From: Euzebyella marina
GTDB taxonomy: Bacteria; Bacteroidota; Bacteroidia; Flavobacteriales; Flavobacteriaceae
Direction: 5' to 3'
DNA length: 64,000 bases
Assembly: GCF_014855515.1 (NCBI RefSeq)
Contig: NZ_JACYFK010000001.1
Span: 868,001 to 932,000, forward strand
Positions 45,728 through 54,885 of this stretch are shown in pieces; position 1 is the first letter of the stretch, and every line of letters starts with the position of its first letter. The position numbers and the translations under genes are program-made. Under the pieces are notes generated by a model. That model was not told where the DNA came from. It saw only the letters and a program-made list of their open reading frames with translations, and made no database searches.

Positions 45728-45747
45728 TAGACCCAAATCTTACTAAA

Positions 45748-46398
45748 ATGGACAAGACTTTAAAACGCATGGCGACCATGCAAAGAATGCAAGTAACCGG
45801 ATTGGAACTTTTCTATAAAAACGGTTATTACAATACAAGTGTCGACGATATTCTCAAAGAATTATCGCTATCAAAAGGAGCCTTCTATTACCACTTTGAA
45901 TCAAAGGAAGATTTTTTTATTCAAATTATAGAGAACCTATTGGTTCGAAAGATGTATAGTATGCTGATTGAACCCATTGAAGGACACGAAAATACCTTAG
46001 ACCTTATTACAAGTTGTTTTGAAGAAGCGTTGGAAACCGCTGTTCATAACGAATTGGATTTTGGTTTCGTGCTAAGTAATTTCGTCAACGAATTCAACGG
46101 AAAGAATGAGCGCATCATGAAGCATTTGAATGATATTCTACGAATTTGGGAAGCCAACCTTGTTTCGGCCATTCAACGCGGCAAATTTAACGGATATATC
46201 GATAGGCATGTAGATAGCGAAGGTGTAGCGGTCTACTTAATGAGCGCATATATTGGCGTAAGAACCCTGATGGTCGAAATTGCCCCAAGTGCAAGAAAAT
46301 ATAGGTTCATGTCGCAACTACGACAGTATTTTAAATCTTTGGAACCGAAAAGGGACAATAGCTTAAACCATCAAACTGTTTACGGGTCTGCGAATTAA
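45748..46398 (+). CDS. TetR/AcrR family transcriptional regulator
   Basis: 216 residues. The N-terminal TetR helix-turn-helix is clear (about 12-60): GLELFYKNGYYNTSVDDILKELSLSKGAFYYHFESKEDFF. The C-terminal ligand-binding part (about 75-200) is helical and not of a subgroup I can name. The upstream gap holds two dyads of 7-base arms and 4-base spacer, the normal form of TetR operators. It follows arsS after 227 bases but a terminator intervenes, so control of the arsenosugar genes is not shown. Confidence 0.92.
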   Translation: MDKTLKRMATMQRMQVTGLELFYKNGYYNTSVDDILKELSLSKGAFYYHFESKEDFFIQIIENLLVRKMYSMLIEPIEGHENTLDLITSCFEEALETAVHNELDFGFVLSNFVNEFNGKNERIMKHLNDILRIWEANLVSAIQRGKFNGYIDRHVDSEGVAVYLMSAYIGVRTLMVEIAPSARKYRFMSQLRQYFKSLEPKRDNSLNHQTVYGSAN

Positions 46399-46422
46399 AA
46401 AAGTTACTCTTTTGAGAGTATC
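46398..46422 (-). terminator. Terminator overlapping the stop codon of the GT9 gene
   Basis: On the minus strand TACTCT-CAAA-AGAGTA is followed by ACTTTTTT. The stop codon of the glycosyltransferase gene lies inside the right arm, and the T run enters the end of the convergent TetR gene. Confidence 0.5.
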
Positions 46423-47450
46423 TGTTCTACTTTATTGACAACTTTTGAGGGAGAAATACTTTCCATGGCCTTATCATAACCATCGGGCATTTTGTTGCCA
46501 TAAACCGAGGTTGGGATAAGAGGGTATTTCTCTCTATCGGAAAGAATTGAGTTTTCCTCATTTTGCCCAAAAGGGGCAAAACCGGCATAGGGGTGAGTTA
46601 CGCCCCACAACGTTACTACGGGTACACCATACATGGCCGCCAAGTGCCCGTTTCCACTATCCATAGACAACATAATATCAAGATTTGATATAAGTGCCAA
46701 TTCTTCTTGAAAGGAAAGAATTCCCACCATACTAAAAACATCATCAAATCTCAATTGCCATTGCGCCAAAATCTCCTTTTCATGTTGGCCACCACCAAAC
46801 AACAAAATTTTATACCGATTGGTTGAACTCAATTGTTGAATCACTTGCTCCATCAGTTCTTTAGGATACATCTTCCCTTCAAATGCCGCGAACGGGGCAA
46901 TGCCAATCCAGGGTTTGGCCTCTACTCCTATTATTTTTGTGGCTGCTTCAGGGTACTTTTCCCTGGCCAAAGAAAAATCTCCTTCCAACTCGAAAGGATA
47001 GCCGAGCTTTGCAAATACATTGGCATATCTTGCGTGCGTACTTTTTAAAGGCACAAAAGCTCCTTTTCCTCCCGAAGTAAGTGCCTTCTTTTCGCTTCTC
47101 CCTTTGTTAATTTGCTTAAAAGGAATTGTTGTCAGAGTAAAGTATTTCTTTAGAATATTACTTCTAAGAACATTATGTAGATCCGCCACCCCGTCAAGGT
47201 TTTGCGATTTCAGCTCTTTGTACAGCTTCCAAAGACCCAAGACTCCTTTGTGTCTTCCTTTGACATCAGCTTCAAACACCTTCAAATTTGATAGTTGAAA
47301 AAACATCGGAGCGAAGAATTTTCTGGTCAATACCGTAAGCACCAAATCAGGATAACGTTGCTGAAGCGCCTTTAGTACGGGCACTGTCATTGCAACGTCG
47401 CCCATGGCTGAAAGCCTTATGACCAGAAGATGTTTCTTATTTTTGGGCAC
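46404..47450 (-). CDS. Glycosyltransferase family 9 (heptosyltransferase-like)
   Basis: 348 residues of GT-B type. The N-terminal LVIRLSAMGDVAMTVPVLKAL and the C-terminal nucleotide-sugar region (MLSMDSGNGHLAAMYGVPVVTLWG, then THPYAGFAPFG) match the LPS heptosyltransferase family. In Bacteroidota, GT9 proteins with this start are common outside classic LPS core loci; the sugar is not known. The start overlaps the DUF4254 gene end by 14 bases, so the two are probably co-translated and act in LPS or glycolipid assembly. Confidence 0.9.
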   Translation of the reverse strand: MPKNKKHLLVIRLSAMGDVAMTVPVLKALQQRYPDLVLTVLTRKFFAPMFFQLSNLKVFEADVKGRHKGVLGLWKLYKELKSQNLDGVADLHNVLRSNILKKYFTLTTIPFKQINKGRSEKKALTSGGKGAFVPLKSTHARYANVFAKLGYPFELEGDFSLAREKYPEAATKIIGVEAKPWIGIAPFAAFEGKMYPKELMEQVIQQLSSTNRYKILLFGGGQHEKEILAQWQLRFDDVFSMVGILSFQEELALISNLDIMLSMDSGNGHLAAMYGVPVVTLWGVTHPYAGFAPFGQNEENSILSDREKYPLIPTSVYGNKMPDGYDKAMESISPSKVVNKVEQILSKE

Positions 47451-48039
47451 GAAGAACGGGATTCAGTTCATCGTCATTGTACATTTTCATTTGGCGATAC
47501 ACCTTCATGTACTTTTTTCCAGATTCAATATCAGCTATTAGCTGATCAATGGCCGTTGAAAGATCTTTTCTTTGCTCAAGCAATACACTCAATTTTTGAG
47601 TACATTTTTGAATATGCTCTGGCGAAGCATCTATGCGCGACACCTCTTCTTGCATGTGGTAGATTTTCAATGCCAAAATAGACAGTCGGTCTACAGCCCA
47701 TGCAGGGCTTTCTGTATTAATAGTGGCGTCATCATCTGCTTCTACCGATTTGTATTTCTCAAGAAAATAGCTGTCGATATACTCGACCAAATCGGTACGG
47801 TCTTGATTGCTTGCATCGATTTTTCTCTTCAATACCAACGCCTCCTTAGGATTGATTTCAGGGTCTCGAATCAAATCTTCATAATGCCACTGCACGGTAT
47901 CTATCCAATTTTTTCGATAGAGCAAACGGGCGATATCGTCTTTGGCATAAGGGTTCACAAAGGGTTGGTCAACAGTATCTTTTATATGATATTTTTGAAT
48001 ACTTTCTTCGAAAATCTTAAATGCTAAATCACTGAACAT
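47437..48039 (-). CDS. DUF4254 domain protein
   Basis: 200 residues, all helical, no signal or membrane segment. DUF4254 is a Bacteroidota family of unknown function that is repeatedly found beside GT9 glycosyltransferase genes, as here (14-base overlap). Recognisable blocks are NWIDTVQWHYEDLIRDPEI and DRLSILALKIYHMQEEV. A -7 box TACCTTTG on the minus strand (48055-48062) lies 15 bases before the ATG; no -33 element was found. The function may be regulatory or structural for LPS synthesis. Confidence 0.85.
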   Translation of the reverse strand: MFSDLAFKIFEESIQKYHIKDTVDQPFVNPYAKDDIARLLYRKNWIDTVQWHYEDLIRDPEINPKEALVLKRKIDASNQDRTDLVEYIDSYFLEKYKSVEADDDATINTESPAWAVDRLSILALKIYHMQEEVSRIDASPEHIQKCTQKLSVLLEQRKDLSTAIDQLIADIESGKKYMKVYRQMKMYNDDELNPVLRAQK

Positions 48040-48098
48040 AACTCATAATTTTTGCAAAGGTATCAATTGTACCTTGTTGGCTCATGAAGTTGAACCGG

Positions 48099-49037
48099 TT
48101 ATTTTAATGCCATGCTACTTGCAAACACCAGAAATGGCAATGCTATACTGACCATTAAGATAATTTCTTTGATGTTCGGCCTTCTGATCGATTCGATATA
48201 TTTGGTGAAAAACACTACCGCGGGAAAAAATGTGACCATAATCGGATAAACATTATCCGATAGTTTAAGCACATTTAAAACAATTCCTATGATAAACGAC
48301 AGTGCTATCAATCTCATAGTTACCACTTGGCCGACACTACCCTTGCCCAATTTTAAAAAAGCAATGAGCCCCGCAAGAAATGTACCCAATACATAGCATA
48401 TCAACTTTGTACTGTGCCCCCAATATGAAAAATAGACCATATTGGGGTAGAACTTAAATTGGTAGTGGTTGGCCAGAAAATCTTGACTGTTGGCCAAAAC
48501 CAAGACGCATTCGGTAATCATGAAAAAAGTGAATCCAGCGGCAAAGGGCACCAACCAGTTTTTTTTGATCTTTGGCTGATAAAAATAGATGGCGGCGAAA
48601 ACCAATAGTAAGAACAATACGGCCCAATCATAAAACAGGGTAGATACCAATATCCATAAGGTCGAATCAAATATCTTAAACTTGATGTTCTTGAGCGAGC
48701 GCATACTCAACAATCGCCTAGACGCAAGCAGAAGAAAAAAGCTTGAAAAAATGGCGTTCGAGTCTGCTAACGTTTCAGGAAAGATTACCGTCAATAACGC
48801 ATAGTACATTAAGGGAAATGAGTTGGTGCCCGTAATCTTGTTTCTCTTGACAATAAAATTGACCACAAAAATGCTGAACAGCAATAAAGCAAGTATTAAA
48901 ACCTGACCCACTAGTTCTTCGGCCACATAAAATTTATTGAAAAGGGCAAAATGAACTGACCAATAAAAAACGAACAAAAACGAAAGCACAATGATGTAAT
49001 TAATTGGCTTTGTTTTGCCAAAAATGATGGAAATCAT
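48099..49037 (-). CDS. DUF6427 family integral membrane protein
   Basis: 312 residues with about nine hydrophobic segments, e.g. IIVLSFLFVFYWSVHFALF, LVGQVLILALLLFSIFVVNF and WILVSTLFYDWAVLFLLLV. It carries no enzymatic motif that I recognise. DUF6427 is limited to Bacteroidota and is normally found next to purD and DUF6341, as here. It could be a glycan polymerase-like or lipid-related membrane protein, but this is a guess from topology only. Confidence 0.8.
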   Translation of the reverse strand: MISIIFGKTKPINYIIVLSFLFVFYWSVHFALFNKFYVAEELVGQVLILALLLFSIFVVNFIVKRNKITGTNSFPLMYYALLTVIFPETLADSNAIFSSFFLLLASRRLLSMRSLKNIKFKIFDSTLWILVSTLFYDWAVLFLLLVFAAIYFYQPKIKKNWLVPFAAGFTFFMITECVLVLANSQDFLANHYQFKFYPNMVYFSYWGHSTKLICYVLGTFLAGLIAFLKLGKGSVGQVVTMRLIALSFIIGIVLNVLKLSDNVYPIMVTFFPAVVFFTKYIESIRRPNIKEIILMVSIALPFLVFASSMALK

Positions 49038-49078
49038 CCTGACTTTTTATATTTTTGCAGGTAAATATAGGTAATAAG

Positions 49079-49300
49079 ATGACTTCATTTTTTAGAGGAA
49101 TAGAGGATTTGTTCGTAAACTATCTGTTTTACCCTTTAGACCAACTTCGTTTTATGGAAAGTTGGTGGGGTGCCAACTTCTTAAATTGGATATTTATGTT
49201 GGTCGGTTTTGCAGGATTCGCTTATTGGATGATGCAGCTAAAGAATTACAACGACAATAACGAGGAAGATAAGTCTATCAGTTCTCATTCCTATCTATAA
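49079..49300 (+). CDS. DUF6341 family small membrane protein
   Basis: 73 residues from the ATG at 49079; the frame is open 24 bases earlier, but a TATTTTTG -7-like box (49050-49057) lies there, so the later start is better. One strong helix (FLNWIFMLVGFAGFAYWMMQL) follows an amphipathic start (MTSFFRGIEDLFVNYLFYPLD). The tail is acidic. It is divergent from DUF6427 with 41 bases between the starts. Function unknown; the pair is conserved in Flavobacteriia. Confidence 0.8.
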   Translation: MTSFFRGIEDLFVNYLFYPLDQLRFMESWWGANFLNWIFMLVGFAGFAYWMMQLKNYNDNNEEDKSISSHSYL

Positions 49301-49326
49301 AAAACGGATTTCCAAGATAGAATCCG
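49299..49326 (-). terminator. Terminator of purD
   Basis: On the minus strand CGGATT, a 10-base loop and AATCCG form a 6-bp stem followed by TTTTTT. It lies 30 bases behind the purD stop codon. Confidence 0.55.
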
Positions 49327-49355
49327 CCTTATCTGATTTTCTTTAGATAATGGTT

Positions 49356-50627
49356 TTATAGGTCGAACCCTAGGTCCTTTCTATAGTTCATTCCTTCAAA
49401 GGAAATCTTTTCGACGTTTTTGTAAGATTGATTCAGGGCCTCCTTAAAGTCTTTTCCAAAGGAGGTTACGGCCATTACCCTACCGCCGCTGGTTACTACT
49501 TGTCCATTCTCCAGTTTGGTGCCCGCATGAAATACTAGGGAGTCCTCAATTGAATCATAACCCGACATTATTTTTCCCTTTTCATATGCCTCCGGATAAC
49601 CACCGGAAACCAACATTACCGTAGTCGCCGAGCGATTATCAATTTCTAGTTCTATTTCATCAAGCCTCTCTTCAGCTACCGCATTCAAGACATCGACCAA
49701 GTCGTTTTTAATCCTTGGAATGACGACTTCGGTTTCCGGATCGCCCATTCTTACATTGTACTCTATTACTTTGGGATCTTCGCCAACTTTAATCAACCCA
49801 ATAAATATAAACCCCTTATAGGGTAGATTATCCTTTTTAAGGCCCTCTACGGTCGGTTTTACTATTCTGTCATGTATCTTAGCCATAAAAGATTTATCAG
49901 CAAAAGGAACCGGGGATATGGCCCCCATACCGCCCGTGTTCAAACCAGTGTCTCCTTCTCCAATTCTTTTATAGTCTTTTGCTGTCGGAAGTACTTTATA
50001 TCCCGAACCATCGGTAAGAACAAAGACGCTCAGTTCGATACCTGAAAGAAACTCCTCAATGACTACGGTACTTGAGGCAGCACCAAACTTGTGATCAACC
50101 ATCATTTTGGTCAACTCTGACTTAGCTTCATCTAAATCATTCAAGATTAGAACTCCTTTTCCAGCTGCCAATCCATCCGCCTTTAGAACATAAGGTGGAT
50201 TCAAGCTTTCTAAAAAACTTAAACCTTCATTCAGGCTCTCTTTTGTAAAGCTTTTGTATTCCGCAGTCGGAATGTTGTGGCGCATCATAAACTGCTTGGC
50301 AAAATCTTTGCTGCCCTCTAACTCCGCCGCGGCTTTTTGTGGGCCAATGACAGGTATGTGACTGATTTCTTGGTTATTCAAAAAATAATCATGAACACCA
50401 TTGACCAAAGGATCTTCCGGACCTACGACTACCAAATCGATTTTATTATCAAGAACTATCTTTTTTATTCCTTCGAAATCATTTACACCAATCGGTATGT
50501 TTTTGGCGATTTGGGCTGTACCCGCATTACCCGGAGCCACGAATAATTCAATATCTTTTGTAGATTGACTTAACTTCCAAGTAATGGTATGTTCACGGCC
50601 ACCTGAGCCCAAAATGAGGATATTCAT
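49356..50627 (-). CDS. purD: Phosphoribosylamine-glycine ligase
   Basis: 423 residues from the ATG at 50627 (MNILILGSGGREHT); seven in-frame codons upstream are not part of the family. Makes glycinamide ribonucleotide from phosphoribosylamine, glycine and ATP in purine synthesis. The ATP-grasp domain contains YVLKADGLAAGKGVLI and the signature MGAISPVPFADKSF, RMGDPETEVVIPRI. A minus-strand TATTTTTG box (50645-50652) lies 17 bases upstream. Confidence 0.96.
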   Translation of the reverse strand: MNILILGSGGREHTITWKLSQSTKDIELFVAPGNAGTAQIAKNIPIGVNDFEGIKKIVLDNKIDLVVVGPEDPLVNGVHDYFLNNQEISHIPVIGPQKAAAELEGSKDFAKQFMMRHNIPTAEYKSFTKESLNEGLSFLESLNPPYVLKADGLAAGKGVLILNDLDEAKSELTKMMVDHKFGAASSTVVIEEFLSGIELSVFVLTDGSGYKVLPTAKDYKRIGEGDTGLNTGGMGAISPVPFADKSFMAKIHDRIVKPTVEGLKKDNLPYKGFIFIGLIKVGEDPKVIEYNVRMGDPETEVVIPRIKNDLVDVLNAVAEERLDEIELEIDNRSATTVMLVSGGYPEAYEKGKIMSGYDSIEDSLVFHAGTKLENGQVVTSGGRVMAVTSFGKDFKEALNQSYKNVEKISFEGMNYRKDLGFDL

Positions 50628-50773
50628 AATCTTTTTTGGTTTTCGCAAAAATACGTTTTGACAAAGGATTAAAGGAAAGAAACAGAATAAATATTAAATA
50701 GCTAAAGGCGACTTGAGCACTTTCTGATTAGTATTCTTTAACCGGAATGAAGTGTAGTGCCGCGTGTAATACG

Positions 50774-52015
50774 CTAGTAAGTAATATCTTCATTTTTTCG
50801 AGACTCCAACGGTTGATCTTCTTCTATTGACTTTCTATTTTCAGAAGGCACAAAAGAGCCATTTGGTTTAACTTTCTTTTTCTTACCACTTTTATCCTCG
50901 ACCCTTGATTTTATCCGCTCTACTTTTCTCCTCAAAAGGATTTTTTGCTTTAGAGTTGCAAAATTATAATTGTACTTAAAGAAAATATATCCGAGCGCAA
51001 TAACTACTGATACTAGCATGATAACCATACCTAAGTTCTTGGCAGTGCTGCCCAATACAATGAAGAGCATTACAAAGAGTAGATTAAAGCAACCAATTAT
51101 AAAGCTTGCCTGCTTATGAGAAAGACCCCAGTAATCAATTAAGACATGATGGGTATGATTGCGGTCAGGGGAAAAAGGCCCTTTTTTATTGGCTATTCTA
51201 ATAGCAAATACCCTAGCTGTATCAAATAAGGGTACTATAAGAATACTTATAGCGATCAATGGTGCATTTTCCAATAGAAAAGGTAAGTCGGTATAGACAA
51301 CAGGCCTCAAAGCTAAAAACTTGAGTGTAAGAACACTAATCGTAAACCCTACTATCAAAGAACCTGTATCTCCCATAAATATCTTTTTATCGGAAGAAAG
51401 ATTAAAGCCCAAAAAAGCCATTAAACTAGCATTCATTGTAATGCTTAATAGCGCAAAAAAGTACTCCTCAGTCAAGTAAAAAATGGTTGTATAAATTACC
51501 ATGATAACCATACCAACTACTGAGGCTAAACCATCAATGCCATCAATAAGATTGTATGAATTGATAATCGTCAACATCATAAACCCGCCTATTGTCAAAT
51601 ATAGATAATAGGGTATTTCATTTATATTCAAAAAGCCGTTGAGCGAATGAATGGTAAAGCTAGGGTTTACTAAAATGAATGAGATGGCAGCAACCTGGGC
51701 CAACATTTTAGCCCCGGGGGTTATGACAATTAAATCATCTTTAAGCCCTATGATAAACATAATGGTGATGCCAGGTATAAGATACATAGCTTCATCGAAT
51801 ACATCTCTACCCCGTATAAAAAAAAGTGCAAAAATCAAGGTATAGAAAAATGCAACCCCTCCCATTGTAGGAGTCTTTAGACTATGAGAGCTTCTCTCGT
51901 CAGGACTATCCATTAGCCGCTTGCGCTCAACTACCCAAATTATCTTCGGCATAGTAAAATAGGTAAGCAAGAATGAACCTATAAAAATCAATATGGCAGT
52001 TTCAAGAAAATACAA
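50774..52015 (-). CDS. wecA: Undecaprenyl-phosphate N-acetylhexosamine-1-phosphate transferase (WecA/MraY family)
   Basis: 413 residues with 10-11 membrane helices. Catalytic and metal-binding loops are visible: PTMGGVAFFY, GLKDDLIVITPGAKM, NSYNLIDGIDGLASVVG, FMGDTGSLIVGF and the His-rich KGPFSPDRNHTHHVLIDYWG. It moves GlcNAc-1-P (or a related sugar phosphate) from UDP-sugar to undecaprenyl phosphate and starts the glycan built by the following genes. The C-terminus has a Lys-rich cytoplasmic tail. It stands at the end of the polysaccharide locus, reading away from it. Confidence 0.93.
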   Translation of the reverse strand: MYFLETAILIFIGSFLLTYFTMPKIIWVVERKRLMDSPDERSSHSLKTPTMGGVAFFYTLIFALFFIRGRDVFDEAMYLIPGITIMFIIGLKDDLIVITPGAKMLAQVAAISFILVNPSFTIHSLNGFLNINEIPYYLYLTIGGFMMLTIINSYNLIDGIDGLASVVGMVIMVIYTTIFYLTEEYFFALLSITMNASLMAFLGFNLSSDKKIFMGDTGSLIVGFTISVLTLKFLALRPVVYTDLPFLLENAPLIAISILIVPLFDTARVFAIRIANKKGPFSPDRNHTHHVLIDYWGLSHKQASFIIGCFNLLFVMLFIVLGSTAKNLGMVIMLVSVVIALGYIFFKYNYNFATLKQKILLRRKVERIKSRVEDKSGKKKKVKPNGSFVPSENRKSIEEDQPLESRKNEDITY

Positions 52016-52326
52016 CTTCTATTGTTTAAATAACATTTTTAAGCACTAAAGGTAATTAAAAATGAGACTATCTTAATAAATGGGTGAATTCACATTATAT
52101 AAGGAAAACGTATGCTCTCAAGACTCTTACTCTTTAGGTAGTTAGAACAAAATCCTGTTCCGATACTCCCTATTAACAACCAAACAAAAGAATTTATCAA
52201 AAACTCGCTTTAAAGAACAAACAAACTTAAATATTCCACAATTGGATGTTGAGCCTCTTTTGCTTAAACATGAATATACAACCACTCCAAAGTATCGATA
52301 AAGTTATCATATAACATTGGAACTAT
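52016..52326. other. 311-base AT-rich intergenic region between wecA and the GT4 gene
   Basis: I see no reading frame beyond about 20 codons, no hairpin with a T run and no exact TAnnTTTG box. On the minus strand TACCTTTA (about 52047-52054) is one mismatch from it and may serve wecA. The AT content is higher than in the core part of the window. Confidence 0.4.
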
Positions 52327-53388
52327 TTAGTCTGTCAACTTGTTTAGATGCCTTAATAGTTCTCTGTTAATATTATTTCTTTCAAATTTCATAGAAGTAA
52401 CTATACAATTTTCTTTCATTCTTGTTATTTCAGATGACGATAACGAATAAAATCGATATAGCTTACTTGCCAATTCCTCACCATTACCTTTCTTAAAAAG
52501 AAAACCATTGTAACCATCGATAACGTATTCCGAAGGCCCTTGAACATCACTTGCTATCACGGGTACGGCACACATCATTGCTTCAAGGCCAACCAAACCC
52601 AAACTTTCTCTATAAGTCGGAAAAATAAAAACATCTAATGAATTATAAATTCTAACGAGTTCAAATTGATTCATTCCTTCCATTAGATTAACCTTCAAGC
52701 CTCTTCGGGCGATTTCTTCTTTAATTTTCTGTAAATCCGGACCATCACCAACCATTACAACTTCGTAATTAACTTGTTTGTAATGATTATTTAAGATACT
52801 AAGAGCCTCAAGAAAAACTAACCACCCTTTTTGTTCTATAAAATTGGAGACAAAACCAATGGTAAAATTATCAGTTCCTTTTTCCAAAGGATGGAAAACC
52901 TGTGCATCAACACCCCCTGATGGGTAGACAAAAACCTTAACTTCCGCAACTCTAAACATACGACATATCTTGGTCCGGTACGATTCGGAGGGCACTACTA
53001 CTTGCGGGCATTTTCTGACTATCGGCCCCAATATCGCAATTAAAAATTTCTTGAGAAATGAATCGGGTACGGCGTCACTGCCGTGAAAATTAATAACCAA
53101 GGGTATCCCTTTCCATATAAACGGGTATAAAAGGGGAGCTACATAAGTTGGGAAATGAACGTAAACAACATCTTTCCCATTTGCGACAAAATATAGCCTG
53201 ACTATTCCAAAAAAAAGCTTCATGTAACCAAATACCTTGTTGATCAAAGTATATTTTTTCGTGAGGACAATTAGCTTAATTTCAAAGTCTTCTTGAACAG
53301 CCTCTTCAAATCTTTTTACAAAAATACCATACCTCAAACCCGATTCGGAAGGATACATGTTGGAAACAAGGAAAAGACCCATAGACAC
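52327..53388 (-). CDS. Glycosyltransferase family 4
   Basis: 353 residues of GT-B type. The acceptor half contains VINFHGSDAVPDSFLKKF and VVVPSESYRTKI; the donor half contains IGFVSNFIEQKGWLVFLEAL (about 175-195) and the E-x7-E motif of GT4 in FPTYRESLGLVGLEAMMCAVPV. The donor sugar is unknown. It is 17 bases downstream of the Wzy-like gene and likely adds a sugar of the polysaccharide repeat. Confidence 0.92.
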   Translation of the reverse strand: MSMGLFLVSNMYPSESGLRYGIFVKRFEEAVQEDFEIKLIVLTKKYTLINKVFGYMKLFFGIVRLYFVANGKDVVYVHFPTYVAPLLYPFIWKGIPLVINFHGSDAVPDSFLKKFLIAILGPIVRKCPQVVVPSESYRTKICRMFRVAEVKVFVYPSGGVDAQVFHPLEKGTDNFTIGFVSNFIEQKGWLVFLEALSILNNHYKQVNYEVVMVGDGPDLQKIKEEIARRGLKVNLMEGMNQFELVRIYNSLDVFIFPTYRESLGLVGLEAMMCAVPVIASDVQGPSEYVIDGYNGFLFKKGNGEELASKLYRFYSLSSSEITRMKENCIVTSMKFERNNINRELLRHLNKLTD

Positions 53389-53405
53389 TAAACTATATTA
53401 AAGCA

Positions 53406-54731
53406 CTATATTGCTCTTTTTCCTATTAAACTTTGATAGGAAAAGATTGTAAAAAAAACGGCGCTAAAAGTTATACCAAAATTACGGTCAAAATAATTCT
53501 CAACAAGACAAACGTAGGCAATTAGGAGAACTACGAATAAATAGTGTTTGTTTCTTTTCGACCAAGCCAAATAAAAATTACCGCCGAAAAAGAAAAAAAG
53601 AGCACCCAAACCTATAACTCCATAACGCACAGCATAACCTAAAAATTGATTATGGCTATTATAGTTTTGATCCACGGCAAAATTAAGTCCATCCTTTGTA
53701 AACTGCCTTTTCAGGTTGATTCTCTCTCCGGTTGTACCGTATCCAAAAAAAGGTCTGTTTTTGATTAATTCTGTTGCTGAAATATATCGCGCCATGCGAG
53801 GGTTCGATTTAGAATGAGAATTAAATTTGACTTCAGTCTGCGAAGACATTTCAAACTTAAAAATACTTCTTATCCGAGAACCAATATAACTTTTAGAAAT
53901 AAGGTCAATACTCATTGTAATTCCAAGTAAAAAAGCAAAAGACAAAACAATCAGCTTTAAAAGCTTCCTACCTAAAATCATCTTCTTTACTGCTCTTGCC
54001 AAACAGAAAAAAAGCAACAACAAAAGCATTATAAAAATTATACGTGAATTCAAAAACAGAAAGCCTAGACCAAACAACCCTACCACCATATATTTAAGTT
54101 GTCTATTATGTAAGATTTCATCAGCAAAAATTATTGCCGTTAAATAATATACACCCAAATATGTAGGGTGTTGATTAAGGGGTTGGGTAAACTTGAGATA
54201 TGTATGATAGTAATCAAACAAATCAAGACCTATATGAAAGGATTCCTGGGCACTAAAGTAACGATACAAGTTTGTAGTAATTAAAACTAATAAAGAAATA
54301 GACGTACCTAAAATCAGCCCTTTTAAAAAAACTACTCTTAAAAATGATATCTCCTTTGGGGTTGCGAAAAGCAATATAAGCGGCACCAATAAAAATGACA
54401 GGCTTCTCTCAAGGTAAGAGAGTCCAAGAACAGGGCTTTCTGAATAGCCAAGACCTATTATATGCAGTATAAAAAACGTAAAAGGAGTGAAGACTAGCAT
54501 CTTCCAGCCTACATTGTCACTTCTGTTTCTTACTCCACCCTCAATTATACCGTATACCATAACAACCATGAAAACGATCAAAAAGAAATTACTGGCGACT
54601 GTATATAGGGGAAGAAAAAAAGCAAAGAAAAAAAGCATAATTACGCCTGCATCCCGGAAGAAAAAGGAGTTTTTGCGACCAAAAAATTTTGCACGAAGCC
54701 TATCCGCCTCTTTTGGATCTATGATTGACAT
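53406..54731 (-). CDS. O-antigen ligase/polymerase family membrane protein (Wzy/WaaL-like)
   Basis: 441 residues with 10-12 membrane helices (AGVIMLFFFAFFLPLYTVA, TFFILHIIGLGYS...). A large periplasmic loop (about 290-350) includes HSKSNPRMARYISATELIKNRPFFGYGTTGERINL, whose form matches the Wzy_C/O-antigen ligase domain (RPFFGYG and the following NSHNQFLGYAVRYG with conserved His). It should polymerise or ligate the glycan outside the inner membrane. It forms a pair with the following GT4 gene. Confidence 0.85.
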   Translation of the reverse strand: MSIIDPKEADRLRAKFFGRKNSFFFRDAGVIMLFFFAFFLPLYTVASNFFLIVFMVVMVYGIIEGGVRNRSDNVGWKMLVFTPFTFFILHIIGLGYSESPVLGLSYLERSLSFLLVPLILLFATPKEISFLRVVFLKGLILGTSISLLVLITTNLYRYFSAQESFHIGLDLFDYYHTYLKFTQPLNQHPTYLGVYYLTAIIFADEILHNRQLKYMVVGLFGLGFLFLNSRIIFIMLLLLLFFCLARAVKKMILGRKLLKLIVLSFAFLLGITMSIDLISKSYIGSRIRSIFKFEMSSQTEVKFNSHSKSNPRMARYISATELIKNRPFFGYGTTGERINLKRQFTKDGLNFAVDQNYNSHNQFLGYAVRYGVIGLGALFFFFGGNFYLAWSKRNKHYLFVVLLIAYVCLVENYFDRNFGITFSAVFFTIFSYQSLIGKRAI

Positions 54732-54885
54732 TAGAGCCTGTTCTTAAAGATTGCCTTAGTGGATATTGGATTTGTATCCGCTAAAATTACATAAAGGTAC
54801 AATGTTCCAAATTAGTTTAGAGTCCGTCGGAAGTTACATAAATAAATAATATTACTTTTATGGCCCATACAATTTAGTCTTCTTG

